From positions 186,001 through 250,000 of the forward strand of contig CAWAKB010000004.1 of assembly GCA_963782555.1 (NCBI GenBank): DNA of 64,000 nucleotides, given 5' to 3'. The stretch comes from Hyphomicrobium_A sp963782555. GTDB taxonomy: Bacteria > Pseudomonadota > Alphaproteobacteria > Rhizobiales > Hyphomicrobiaceae. Every line of letters begins with the position of its first letter. Position 1 is the stretch's first letter. This document shows positions 52,264-61,197 of the stretch, piece by piece. The notes below the pieces were generated by a model. The model worked only from the letters and a program-made list of their open reading frames with translations. It ran no database searches and was not told where the DNA came from. The translations under genes and the position numbers were made by a program.

Positions 52264-54618
52264 CTAAGGGGTGCGGCGCCACTGCGACAAAAACGGGCCC
52301 AGAATATCGGACGCATCGTCGGTCCAGGGTCTCAAGCCGCCGTGGTGGAAATCCTGCGCGCCGTCCAGCGCCCGGAATGGCGCAAGCGCGCGCTCGTCCT
52401 TGGCAAAGACAGCGATGACGGAGGAATTTTCGGCATAGCCGCCCTCCGCCTTGTCGTCGGAGACGATCAGCCCCTTGAGCTGCGGCACCAAAGGCAGCGT
52501 CGCGCCCAGCACCGAGTCGAGGTCGAGATAGCGGTTGGAGATGTGCAGCACTACGACGCCATCGGCCTTAAGCTTGCGGGCGTAGAGTTGCAGAGCCTCC
52601 GCCGTCAACAGGTGCACGGGGACGGCATCAGATGTGAAGGCATCGACGATGATAAGATCGAAGCTCGCATTGGGCTCCTTGGAGAGCGTCAGGCGCGCGT
52701 CGCCGAGAACGATGTCGGGCTTGGGCTGACAGTTGGCGAGAAAGGTGAAGTAGTTCGATCGCTCGGCGATGTCGACGACCACGGGATCGATCTCAAAGAA
52801 GCGCCAGCGCTCGCCTTTCTTAGAGTAGCAGGCGAGCGTGCCCGTCCCCAGACCTATGACGCCGAAGCGGCCTTTCTCGCCGCGCGCTGCGAGCCGGCTT
52901 TGCACGATGCGCACGGACTCCGCCATCGGGCTGCCCGGATAGTAATAGGTGACGGGCGACGTGTCGGCGACGAGATGACCGTCCAGGCCGCGGATGCGCT
53001 GCGCGCCGTGCAGCGTGGTGCCGTGCGTCAGCACGTTAAAGTCGCCACCCTCGGACTGCGTCACGCGGTAGACGCCGAAGTAGGAGCGCTGCGCCGCACC
53101 CCGCTTCACCGACGAGGGCAGCATGACGACGGCGGCGAACATCAAAAGCGCGGCCAAGAGCTGGCGCGCCCCGTGGCCCCAGAAGGCGACAGCCGCGATG
53201 GCAAACAGCAGCGTGAGCACCGGCGTGAAGCCCCATTCGCCGAACGAGAGACCCAGCTGGATCGCCCATATGTCACCGCGCACGACGAGCGCCAGACCGA
53301 CGACGCCGATCCCCAAAAGCCAGAGAAGCTTGTTCAGACGCCAGTCGCGCCGCGAAAGGACGCCGGGCCGGCAGGCCATGGTGAGCGCAATCAGAAGCGG
53401 GTACTCGAACACCTCGGAGAAGATCTTGGGCGCAACAAGCGCGGCGAAGAGGCCGCCCAGCACGCCGCCGAGCGACATCCACAAATAGAACTCGGTGAGG
53501 TCGCGCACGCGCGGGCGCGTCAGATAGAGCGTGCGGTGGGCAACGAGCGCGGAGAGGAAGAAGACCGCGCCGGCTGCCGCGCTCGTCAGCGTCCACTTGT
53601 CGTACTTGGTCTGCGACAGCTCGAGCAGCGCGAAGATCACGGCGGCAAGCTGCGCCGGCAAGAGCAGCGACATCGGGATCGGCAGGCGGTCCTGGAACGC
53701 CAAGACGAACGTCGAGAGGTAGAGCGCGAGCGGCAGCACCCATAAAAGCGGTGCCGATGCGATATCTGTGGCGATATGCGTGGTGACCGCAGTCAGAAGG
53801 CCTGCCGGCACCAGCGCCAGTCCACACCAGCCGAGGCGGTCGCGCAGCGTCGCGGGGGAATGCTCAGGCTCAGGCGCGCTCTCGGCAGTGGCGACGGGGG
53901 CGCCGGCAGAGCGGCGCACGAAGGCGAAGCAGGCTGCGAGCGCCACGACGAGCACGCCATAGAGCAGCGCCCAGTAGTCCGAGAGCGCCGTCAGCCCGAA
54001 CGCCGGCTCGAGCACGAACGGGTAGCTGAGGAGCGCAATGAGACTGCCGAGATTCGAGGCGGCATAGAGAAAGTAAGGATCGCGCGCGTGCGGGTGTCCG
54101 GTCCGCGCAAACCACGCCTGCAGCAAGGGCGCGTTGGCGGCGACCGCCAGGAACGGACCCCCCACCGCCACGGTGAAGAGACCCAGCTGCCAGAAATACG
54201 GGCCACCCAGCGGCGGCTCGGTCCAGCCCGCAGGCAGTGCGATCGGCAGAAACAAGATCGCCGCCAGCGCCACGCCGAGGTGCACGAACCCGGTCCAGGC
54301 CGGCGCGACGTAGCGGATCAGAAGGTGAGCGTAAGCGTAGCCGGCAAGAAGGGCCGCCTGAAAGAAGAGTAGCGCCACCGCCCAAACGGAGGGCGAGCCG
54401 CCCAGCACGGGCAGCACCATCTTGGCGAACAGCGGCTGGACGGCGAACAGAAGGAAGGCGGACAGGAACGTCGTCGCAACGAACAGGGCGAGCGCGGTGC
54501 TCCCTCGCGCAAGCGGCGGCGCCAAAGCTTGCGTGCCGGGGGGAGACCTTGCTTCGGAACTTCGTTTCTGCACGCGGACGCGATCCTGGTCGAAAACTCT
54601 GGGCGCCCCGGCGCTCAC
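52264..54618 (-). CDS. Fused MFS-like membrane / spermidine-synthase-like protein
   Basis: A 784-residue protein. About 12 membrane helices (about 40-520; first ATTFLSAFLLFAVQPLFAKMVLP, the signature of this fused family) precede a spermidine-synthase-like Rossmann domain (about 545-770: FGVIGLGTGTLACY, FEIDPVVVDIA, FDLIIVDAFTSDAVPVHLLT). The GGD proton-acceptor region of true SpeE is replaced by the sequence above, so polyamine synthesis is doubtful; the substrate is unknown. The GTG start overlaps the stop of the UPF0173 hydrolase gene (GTGA), implying coupling. Confidence 0.88.
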   Translation of the reverse strand: MSAGAPRVFDQDRVRVQKRSSEARSPPGTQALAPPLARGSTALALFVATTFLSAFLLFAVQPLFAKMVLPVLGGSPSVWAVALLFFQAALLAGYAYAHLLIRYVAPAWTGFVHLGVALAAILFLPIALPAGWTEPPLGGPYFWQLGLFTVAVGGPFLAVAANAPLLQAWFARTGHPHARDPYFLYAASNLGSLIALLSYPFVLEPAFGLTALSDYWALLYGVLVVALAACFAFVRRSAGAPVATAESAPEPEHSPATLRDRLGWCGLALVPAGLLTAVTTHIATDIASAPLLWVLPLALYLSTFVLAFQDRLPIPMSLLLPAQLAAVIFALLELSQTKYDKWTLTSAAAGAVFFLSALVAHRTLYLTRPRVRDLTEFYLWMSLGGVLGGLFAALVAPKIFSEVFEYPLLIALTMACRPGVLSRRDWRLNKLLWLLGIGVVGLALVVRGDIWAIQLGLSFGEWGFTPVLTLLFAIAAVAFWGHGARQLLAALLMFAAVVMLPSSVKRGAAQRSYFGVYRVTQSEGGDFNVLTHGTTLHGAQRIRGLDGHLVADTSPVTYYYPGSPMAESVRIVQSRLAARGEKGRFGVIGLGTGTLACYSKKGERWRFFEIDPVVVDIAERSNYFTFLANCQPKPDIVLGDARLTLSKEPNASFDLIIVDAFTSDAVPVHLLTAEALQLYARKLKADGVVVLHISNRYLDLDSVLGATLPLVPQLKGLIVSDDKAEGGYAENSSVIAVFAKDERALAPFRALDGAQDFHHGGLRPWTDDASDILGPFLSQWRRTP

Positions 54619-55295
54619 ACCGTAACAGGCTCTCCCAGCTTCGGCACCACGACGTTGTGGCCCTTCATCTGGGCAACGAAGGCATCGGGCGTCTGATCGA
54701 TGATCGGGAAGGTGCCGTAGTGGGCGGGAAACACCGTCTTAAAGGCGAAATAGCTCTTACAGGCGCGGGCCGCGCCCATGGTGAAGCGGTCGCCGATGGG
54801 GACGATGCCCACGTGGGGCCGGTGCAGCTCGTTGATCAGCGCCATGTCCCCGAAGATCTCGGTATCTCCCATGTGGTAGACGGTCGGCCCCTCCTTGGCG
54901 GTCAGAACGATGCCGCAAGGGTTGCCGAGGTAGACGCCGCCCAAGGAGGAAGAGTGCAGGGCCTGCACGAACGTGAGGTCGAAGTCGGGCGCATGCACCG
55001 TGCCGCCGGTGTTCATCGGCTCGAGCTTCTCCACGCCTTGGCCGCCGAGGTGCATCGCCAGCTCAAACACCGCAAAGAGCGTGGCGCCGAGCAGCTTGCA
55101 GATCTCGGCGGCATCGCCGAGGTGATCGTCATGGCCATGGGTGAGCGCTACGTGCGTCACGCCATCGGTCGCGTCCTCCCAGTCGAGGCCCGAGGCCTCG
55201 AAGGTAGGGTTGCCTTTGAGAAAGGGGTCGACGAGCACCACGCTTGCGCCGGTCTCGATGCGGAAGCAGGAATGCCCAAACCAGGTGATTTTCAT
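54615..55295 (-). CDS. Metal-dependent hydrolase, UPF0173 family
   Basis: A 226-residue metallo-beta-lactamase-fold protein. MKITWFGHSCFRIE at the start and THGHDDHLGD (metal site) are the UPF0173 hallmarks; YHMGDTEIFGDM and HYGTFPI supply further ligands. The ATG at 55295 is where the family begins; a longer frame to 55367 was rejected. The physiological substrate is unknown. Its stop overlaps the start of the MFS/spermidine-synthase fusion gene. Confidence 0.93.
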   Translation of the reverse strand: MKITWFGHSCFRIETGASVVLVDPFLKGNPTFEASGLDWEDATDGVTHVALTHGHDDHLGDAAEICKLLGATLFAVFELAMHLGGQGVEKLEPMNTGGTVHAPDFDLTFVQALHSSSLGGVYLGNPCGIVLTAKEGPTVYHMGDTEIFGDMALINELHRPHVGIVPIGDRFTMGAARACKSYFAFKTVFPAHYGTFPIIDQTPDAFVAQMKGHNVVVPKLGEPVTV

Positions 55296-55382
55296 TGCGG
55301 ACGGCCTCGACACAGCTTGGTGGATTGCGCGTGGCGCGGAGTATAAGGAACGCCTCGTTAGCAACAACGGGTGAGAGCTAAC

Positions 55383-55877
55383 ATGGCGGATGCGAAAGCC
55401 CGGCCGTTCGGAGAGACGCTCGAGGATGCCGAGGCCTTTGCCGCCAGGCTCCCGCCGGGCGCCCGTCTCATCGGCATCGATGCCGGCACCAAGACGCTGG
55501 GGCTCGCTCTCTCCGACGTGACGCGCACCATCGCCTCGCCCTTAACGGTCCTCAAGCGGACAAAGTTCAAGCAGGACGCCGCAGAACTGCTGCGGCTCGC
55601 CGCCGAGCACCAGATCGCGGGCTTCGTGCTGGGCCTGCCGACCAACCTCGACGGCACGGCCGGTCCACGCGTGCAAGCCACCCGCGCACTCGCCAACAAC
55701 ATGAACGCGCTGACGGAGCTCCCCATCCTTTTGTGGGACGAGCGCCTGTCGACGGCCGCGGCCGAGCGCACGCTTCTGGAGGCCGATGCCAGCCGCAAGC
55801 GGCGCTCGGAGGTGATCGACAAGCTGGCCGCCACCATCATTTTGCAAGGCGCGCTCGATCGCATGCGGATGCGATGA
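55383..55877 (+). CDS. ruvX: Putative pre-16S rRNA nuclease / Holliday junction resolvase-like
   Basis: A 164-residue YqgF/RuvX protein with an RNase H-like fold. LIGIDAGTKTLGLALSD holds the first catalytic Asp, FVLGLPTNLDGT the second motif, and LWDERLST the acidic third site. YqgF of E. coli processes 16S rRNA ends; the resolvase role is older annotation. The ATG at 55383 was preferred; a GTG four codons earlier (55371) is possible. Divergent from the UPF0173 gene. Confidence 0.92.
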   Translation: MADAKARPFGETLEDAEAFAARLPPGARLIGIDAGTKTLGLALSDVTRTIASPLTVLKRTKFKQDAAELLRLAAEHQIAGFVLGLPTNLDGTAGPRVQATRALANNMNALTELPILLWDERLSTAAAERTLLEADASRKRRSEVIDKLAATIILQGALDRMRMR

Positions 55878-56043
55878 GCACACATGATCTCTGGCCGCAT
55901 TAACTCTCATGCATTCATTTGAAAATTGCATACTGACCGTCCAACGCGTGCCGCAATAGCCTGCAAGCCTGCAAGGGTGGGCGCCATCCGAGATCTCTGG
56001 GCTGATCGACAGCCCCCTCGATGGCGAGGTGGATTGAGTTAAC

Positions 56044-57255
56044 ATGTCGCAGGCTTCGAAACTCCTCCGGCGGCGGGTCGTTCCGCAGCGAACGACGGAG
56101 CCGAGTCGGATCTCTGACGAATGGGAAAGCTACGTCGGTCGCTTCGCCTATCCGGTGCGGCGCGAGGTGCGCCGTCTGATGCGCTCATCGGCGCGGCTCG
56201 TCGATCTGGCGATGGTGTTCCCCGGTGCGATCTACGCTTTGGCGTCGAAGCGGCGTCCGGTGGACGTGCGGCGCACGGCGATCGCGATGGTGGAGGAAGG
56301 CGCGCCCTTGAAGGCGGTCGCCCGCGCGCTCGACCTGCCGCTGTGGCTGCGGCGTCTTCCGCCGGAAGCGTTCCAGAAGCAGATCGAGGATCTGCCGACG
56401 AGCGAGACCTTCACCCGGCGCGTCGCCAACCGGCTGCCCGGCGCCCCCGCGCATTCGGCCTTCTGGCTGCAGTCGGTGGCCTTCGGTGCCAAAGCCTGCA
56501 ACGAGGACTTCGCTCTGTGGCTCGCCGACCAGGCGGTGTTCGCCGAGCAGGGCAATCCCGAAAAGCTGTTCGGTGTGCTTGCTGCGTATGCTTGGCACTC
56601 GCGCGCCGCGCAGACGCGCGCGCATACGCTCATCGTCGTGCCCTGGCGCCCGGAGATCGCGTTCGACACGGCGCTGTGCGCCGCCAAGAGCTGGCTCAAC
56701 CGAATGCGCCTCGTGTTGCAGCTCGGCCCCGGCGTCATCGCCGACCCATGGCTGGCTGGCGGGCAGGTGCGCGGCTACACGTTCGTGGCGCTACTCGACC
56801 GCATGGAGATCCTCGCCGAGGCGCGCGCCATGCAGAACTGCGCCGACCAGTATGCCGAGCGGCTCGCCGACGACCGCTGCCGCCTGTTCTCGGTGCGGCG
56901 CGATCGCGAGCACGTGGCAACCCTGGAGATCGGCCCGCATTCGCGCGAGGCGGGGATGCTCGCCATCACCCAGCTCAAGGGGCGCCACAACATGGCGGCT
57001 CCGCTCGATGTCTGGCAGGCCGCTTATGCATGGCTCGCCTCACAGAGCGGGCTGCGGCGCCTGCCGCCGCGCATCCCGCCCGACCGCCGGCTCGACGACG
57101 AGGCCTGGACGCAGCTGATGGCGCCCTACCGGCGCCGGACCGGAGGCGCGCCCTGGCTGCCGGAGACAGCGACGCAAACCGTCTTCGACGGCTTCAATGC
57201 GGAGATGTCCGACCTTGCGCGCCGCGGCGGCGTCTCCTCTTGGTTGTTCACCTAA
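56044..57255 (+). CDS. PcfJ-like protein
   Basis: A 403-residue soluble protein. The C-terminal half carries the PcfJ-like motif set: ARAMQNCADQYAERLAD, CRLFSVRRDREHVATLEI, AITQLKGRHNMAAPLDVW. PcfJ was first seen on Enterococcus conjugative plasmids, but chromosomal homologues are common in alphaproteobacteria and their function is unknown. The N-terminal half is helical and Arg-rich. No mobile genes are near. Its last 8 bases overlap the end of the convergent DUF805 gene. Confidence 0.8.
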   Translation: MSQASKLLRRRVVPQRTTEPSRISDEWESYVGRFAYPVRREVRRLMRSSARLVDLAMVFPGAIYALASKRRPVDVRRTAIAMVEEGAPLKAVARALDLPLWLRRLPPEAFQKQIEDLPTSETFTRRVANRLPGAPAHSAFWLQSVAFGAKACNEDFALWLADQAVFAEQGNPEKLFGVLAAYAWHSRAAQTRAHTLIVVPWRPEIAFDTALCAAKSWLNRMRLVLQLGPGVIADPWLAGGQVRGYTFVALLDRMEILAEARAMQNCADQYAERLADDRCRLFSVRRDREHVATLEIGPHSREAGMLAITQLKGRHNMAAPLDVWQAAYAWLASQSGLRRLPPRIPPDRRLDDEAWTQLMAPYRRRTGGAPWLPETATQTVFDGFNAEMSDLARRGGVSSWLFT

Positions 57256-58357
57256 GGCCTGACGCCACCTCCCACCGGCAAAGCGGGGACCAACGACGGC
57301 CCCGCGCAGCTCCGGCGCGGGAATCGGGGCCGTAAGCGTTTTCGCGCGGCTGCCCTCTTAGGAAACCGAGCTCGACGAGAAGCCACAGGGAAAGAGCAGC
57401 CAAGATCACGCCCCCCGCAATCATCAGCCAGCGTGCCGGCCCATCAGGCGGGGCTCCAGCAGAATTGGAGTCCTGCAGCATCATCCCTGCAATCGCGAAC
57501 AGCGCGAACGGCACGTAATACGACGCCAGCACCCAGCCCGAGCGCCCCCTGTCGTGAAGTCTCTTCGTGCCGGCCGCGAGCGCCGGCCAGAGCAAGAAAT
57601 AAAGAACCAGCGTCAGAGGAATGATAGCCGGAAGAGTGGCGCGCATAAAAGCCTGCTTGCCTTCAGGAGATGCAAGCCATGCCGCATCGGAGGCTTGCGG
57701 GACGCTCGACATCGCGAAGTAAATGGCCGCTCCGTAAATAACTCCCCAAATCACGAAGAGGATGAGAAGCGACACGAACATAAGCCACCACATCTTGCGG
57801 TTCATTCGCCCGTCGGGATTGAAAACAACATTCCAGAACGTCCGCGGCTCATGGCCCGGCAACGGGTGTCCCGCGAGTGGATCGGGGCCAAAGGCATTCG
57901 GACCAGGAACGCCACGCATGAACATCGACTGCGCGGCGAACCACATTGAGATGGGCCAGAGCACCTGCGTGGTAACTATGGTGAACTCTTGAGACGGTTT
58001 CGCCAAGTCAACGCTCTCTCGGCCAAACCAAAGGAGCGCCAATGCCGCGATGGGGAGGCCAAGATAAAAAGAGGCACCTATCCACATCGGGTAATTGCGG
58101 TCGTGCAGGCGCTTGGTGATCAGAGCAAGTCCGGGCCAGAGTGCAACCAACATCACGCCCCCATAGATCGGACCCCAGACGCCAAAATTTTCGCGACGAA
58201 AGCCCCAGAACGCGGAGGAAAACGGGTCGCCTGCAACGAGCGCTGAGGCACCAGACACTACCGACAGCGTCGCGAGGGTGAAAACGGCAATTGCAATGAC
58301 GTATCTTTTGCGGCTGATCCGGCCGCTGAAGCTGAAAAGCAGTCGCCCAAAATCCAT
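57248..58357 (-). CDS. Membrane protein with two DUF805 domains
   Basis: A 369-residue protein. Each half has a DUF805 domain: FSFSGRISRKRYVIAI at about 8-23 with TKRLHDRNYPMW at about 82-93, then FNPDGRMNRKMWWLMF at about 180-195 with TKRLHDRGRSGW at about 266-277. DUF805 proteins are small membrane proteins of about 120 residues with no established function, so this is a tandem duplication. About eight membrane segments. ATG at 58357 with TAGGAGAGAG upstream. Confidence 0.9.
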   Translation of the reverse strand: MDFGRLLFSFSGRISRKRYVIAIAVFTLATLSVVSGASALVAGDPFSSAFWGFRRENFGVWGPIYGGVMLVALWPGLALITKRLHDRNYPMWIGASFYLGLPIAALALLWFGRESVDLAKPSQEFTIVTTQVLWPISMWFAAQSMFMRGVPGPNAFGPDPLAGHPLPGHEPRTFWNVVFNPDGRMNRKMWWLMFVSLLILFVIWGVIYGAAIYFAMSSVPQASDAAWLASPEGKQAFMRATLPAIIPLTLVLYFLLWPALAAGTKRLHDRGRSGWVLASYYVPFALFAIAGMMLQDSNSAGAPPDGPARWLMIAGGVILAALSLWLLVELGFLRGQPRENAYGPDSRAGAARGRRWSPLCRWEVASGLR

Positions 58358-58441
58358 GGAACTCTCTCCTACGCAGGCAGCGTCAGCTCTAGTATGCCGG
58401 GCGCATGTAGGAATTGCGAAAACCCTTTTTGGGGAGCACTC

Positions 58442-60114
58442 TCACGCGTGGTTTGGCGAGGCGCGCGCGAGGATTGCGCGGGTGTCGGCGCGCTCAAGCC
58501 CTTGACCGTAGGTCTGCCGCGGTGCGCCGCCGAGACGTGTCGCAATGAAGGCATCGGCAACCGCCGTCGATGCGCTCGTCTTGAGGACCGAAGCGGCCCC
58601 GAGCACCGCCAGAGCCTCAACCAAGGTGCGCCCGCGGGAATCGAGCAACGCCGGCTCGTGCAGCAAGCTCTGGATGCGCTCGTGCGCCGCTTGCAAGCGC
58701 GGGTCATCGGCCGCCACCGCGCCCAGCTCCTCCATCACCACCTCGACGGCGTCGGGCTCGCGCTGCAGGACGCGCATCAGATCGAGCGCCATGACGTTGC
58801 CGGAACCCTCCCAGATCGAGTTGACCGGCACCTCGCGATAAAGCCTGGCGAGCGGCGCCTCCTCCACGTAACCGCTTCCCCCAGACACTCCATGGCCTCG
58901 GCCACCATGGCGGGGGCGATCTTGCACACCCAGTACTTGGTGACGGGTGTCATCATGCGGCGCCAGGCCGAAGCGCGTTGATCCTGCACGCGATCGAAGG
59001 CGCGGGCGAGGCGGAACGAGAGTGCGACGGCGCCTTCCACGTCGAGCGCGAGGTCGGCGAGCACCTGCCCCATCAGCGGCTGATCGACGAGCTTCTTCTG
59101 GAACACGGTGCGGTGCTCGGCGAAATGTATGGCGTTGGCGAGCGCCAGCCGCATCAGCCCGGCGGAAGCCACGGCGCAGTCGAGCCGCGTATGCGTCACC
59201 ATCTCGATGATGGTCGCAACTCCGCGCCCCTCCTCGCCGATGGCCCACGCGTGGCAGCCGTGAAACTCGACCTCGGAGGAGGCGTTCGAGCGGTTGCCGA
59301 GCTTGTCCTTCAAGCGCTGAAAGCGCAGCGGGTTGATGCTTCCATCGGGAAGAAAGCGTGGCATCAGGAAGCAGGTGAGCCCACCGGGCGCCTGCGCCAG
59401 TACCAGGAAGGCATCCGACATCGGCGCCGACATGAACCACTTGTGGCCGGTGACGATGTACTCCCCGCCGGGGCCGCCTGCCCCCACCGGCTCGGCCCTG
59501 GTCGTCGCCGCGCGCACGTCGGTGCCGCCCTGCTTCTCCGTCATTCCCATGCCGAGAGTAACGGCGGTCTTGTCGTCGGCGGGGGCAAAGGCCGGGTTGT
59601 AGCTGTAGGGCAGGATCTTGGGCAACCATGCCTCGGCCAGCTCCGGCTGCTGCAAAAGCACCGGCACGGCGGCGTGCGTCATGGTGATGGGGCAGCAATG
59701 TCCGGCCTCCATTTGCGCCGCCATGTAGAAGGCTCCTGCACGGGCGACATGCGCGTCTGGCCGGCGCGAAGGCCCGCCGGGGCCCAGATGTGCCCACACC
59801 GAGCTGTGCAAGCCCGCCTCGCAGCTCGTGCGCATCAGCGCGTGATAGGCGGGATGGAAGCTGACCGTATCGCGGCGCCGGCCGTGGCGGTCGTGCGTCT
59901 CGAGCCGGGGCGGATGCTCGTTGGCAAGCCGCCCGCGCTCGAACGCCGCCGCGCTGCCGGTGACACGGCCAAAGGCCAAAAGCGCCTCGCGCGCGCCACC
60001 CGCCCCTTCGCGCTCGACCGCCTCCTTGAGAGCTGCGTCAGAGGCATAGAGGTTCACGTCCTCCAGCGGAGGGGGCTGATTGAACACCTCGTGTGTCGAG
60101 AAAGGCCCGGTCAT
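58442..60114 (-). CDS. AidB-like acyl-CoA dehydrogenase, interrupted by a one-base frameshift
   Basis: About 557 residues in two frames. From the ATG at 60114 (MTGPFSTHEVFNQPPPLEDVNL) the chain is a good AidB/isovaleryl-CoA-dehydrogenase-like protein with GMGMTEKQGGTDVRA (FAD), HKWFMSAPMSDAFLVLA and KYWVCKIAPAMVAEAMECLG, and then shifts. The remainder (GSGYVEEAPLARLYREVPVNSIWEGSGNV ... ending ARASPNHA) is in another frame to 58442. The run of five C at 58878-58882 should be six; adding one base gives MECLGGSGYVEE. AidB protects DNA from alkylation in E. coli, but many homologues are plain acyl-CoA dehydrogenases. A homopolymer slip fits a sequencing error. Confidence 0.88.
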
Positions 60115-60198
60115 TTACAATTTCTACCGCATTCTCGGCGTCCCGGTGGTTAAGGGTACGAATTTCCTCAGTTCCGCGCGGCAAATTGGGCGCCCCGC

Positions 60199-60227
60199 TT
60201 GCCGGGAGGTCAGACTCCCCGTATAGA
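60199..60227 (+). promoter_or_regulatory. Sigma-70 promoter of pyrB with almost no leader
   Basis: TTGCCG at 60199-60204, a 17-base spacer and TATAGA at 60222-60227 fit a housekeeping promoter (4/6 and 5/6). Transcription would start near 60234, only about 4 bases before the pyrB ATG at 60238, and no ribosome site is seen upstream of that ATG, so the mRNA may be leaderless. Confidence 0.5.
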
Positions 60228-60237
60228 CACCGCTTTA

Positions 60238-61197
60238 ATGACCAGCGCTGTTGCCAAAGTCGAGGTGCTTCACTTCCCTCACCGCCATCTCCTCACCGTT
60301 GAGGGGCTCGGCGCGCCAGAGATTAATTTTCTTCTCGACCTCGCCGATCATGCCGCCGACGCCAACCGCGAGACCGGCAAGCAGCGCGATGTCTTGCGCG
60401 GGCGGACGCTGATCAATCTCTTCTTCGAGGCCTCTACGCGGACACAGAGCTCGTTCGAGATGGCCGCTAAGCGCCTCGGCGCCGACGTCATGAACATGAA
60501 CGTCTCCACCTCCTCGGTGCAGAAGGGCGAGACGCTGATCGACACGGCGATGACGCTCAACGCCATGCGCCCCGACATCATCGTTGTGCGCCATCACGCC
60601 GCGGGCGCGGTCGAGCTCTTGGCCCAGAAGATCGACTGCTCGGTGGTCAACGCCGGCGACGGCGCCCATCAGCATCCCACGCAAGCCCTGCTCGATGCGC
60701 TCACCATCCGCCGCGCCAAGGGCCGCATCTCCGGGCTGACCGTCGCCATCTGCGGCGACATCCTGCACAGCCGCGTCGCCCGCTCCAACATCAATGTGCT
60801 CAATACGCTCGGTGCACGCGTGCGCATCGCCGCCCCCTCGACGCTGCTGCCGGCCGCGCCCGAGCGGCTCGGCGCGGAAGTCTTCACCGACATGTGGAAG
60901 TGCCTCGAAGGCGCCGACGTCGTCATGATGCTGCGTTTGCAGCGCGAGCGCATGGAAGGCTCCTACGTGCCCTCGACGCGCGAGTATTTCCACTTCTTCG
61001 GCCTCGACCAGGAGAAGCTCTCCCGCGCCAAGCCCGACGCCGTCGTCATGCACCCCGGCCCCATGAACCGCGGCGTGGAGATCGCCTCGACCGTCGCCGA
61101 CCACTCGCGCTCCGTCATCCGCGAGCAGGTGGAGATGGGCGTCGCGGTGCGCATGGCCGTGCTCGAGGCGTTGGCCAGGAATTTGCCCAAGCGATGA
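60238..61197 (+). CDS. pyrB: Aspartate carbamoyltransferase catalytic subunit
   Basis: A 319-residue ATCase, which makes carbamoyl-aspartate in pyrimidine synthesis. The carbamoyl-phosphate site FFEASTRTQSSFE, GDGAHQHPTQALLD, and the loop RLQRERM are intact. The ATG at 60238 fits the family; the open frame back to 60199 runs through the putative promoter. Its stop overlaps the start of the degenerate dihydroorotase gene (ATGA), the usual partner of this ATCase class, with which it forms a complex. No regulatory PyrI is present. Confidence 0.96.
   Translation: MTSAVAKVEVLHFPHRHLLTVEGLGAPEINFLLDLADHAADANRETGKQRDVLRGRTLINLFFEASTRTQSSFEMAAKRLGADVMNMNVSTSSVQKGETLIDTAMTLNAMRPDIIVVRHHAAGAVELLAQKIDCSVVNAGDGAHQHPTQALLDALTIRRAKGRISGLTVAICGDILHSRVARSNINVLNTLGARVRIAAPSTLLPAAPERLGAEVFTDMWKCLEGADVVMMLRLQRERMEGSYVPSTREYFHFFGLDQEKLSRAKPDAVVMHPGPMNRGVEIASTVADHSRSVIREQVEMGVAVRMAVLEALARNLPKR

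Noticed and set aside
56044..57255. Conjugative element suggested by the PcfJ-like gene
   Set aside because: No relaxase, type IV secretion, integrase, att-site repeats or tRNA junction is found around it; chromosomal PcfJ-like genes are common in this group.
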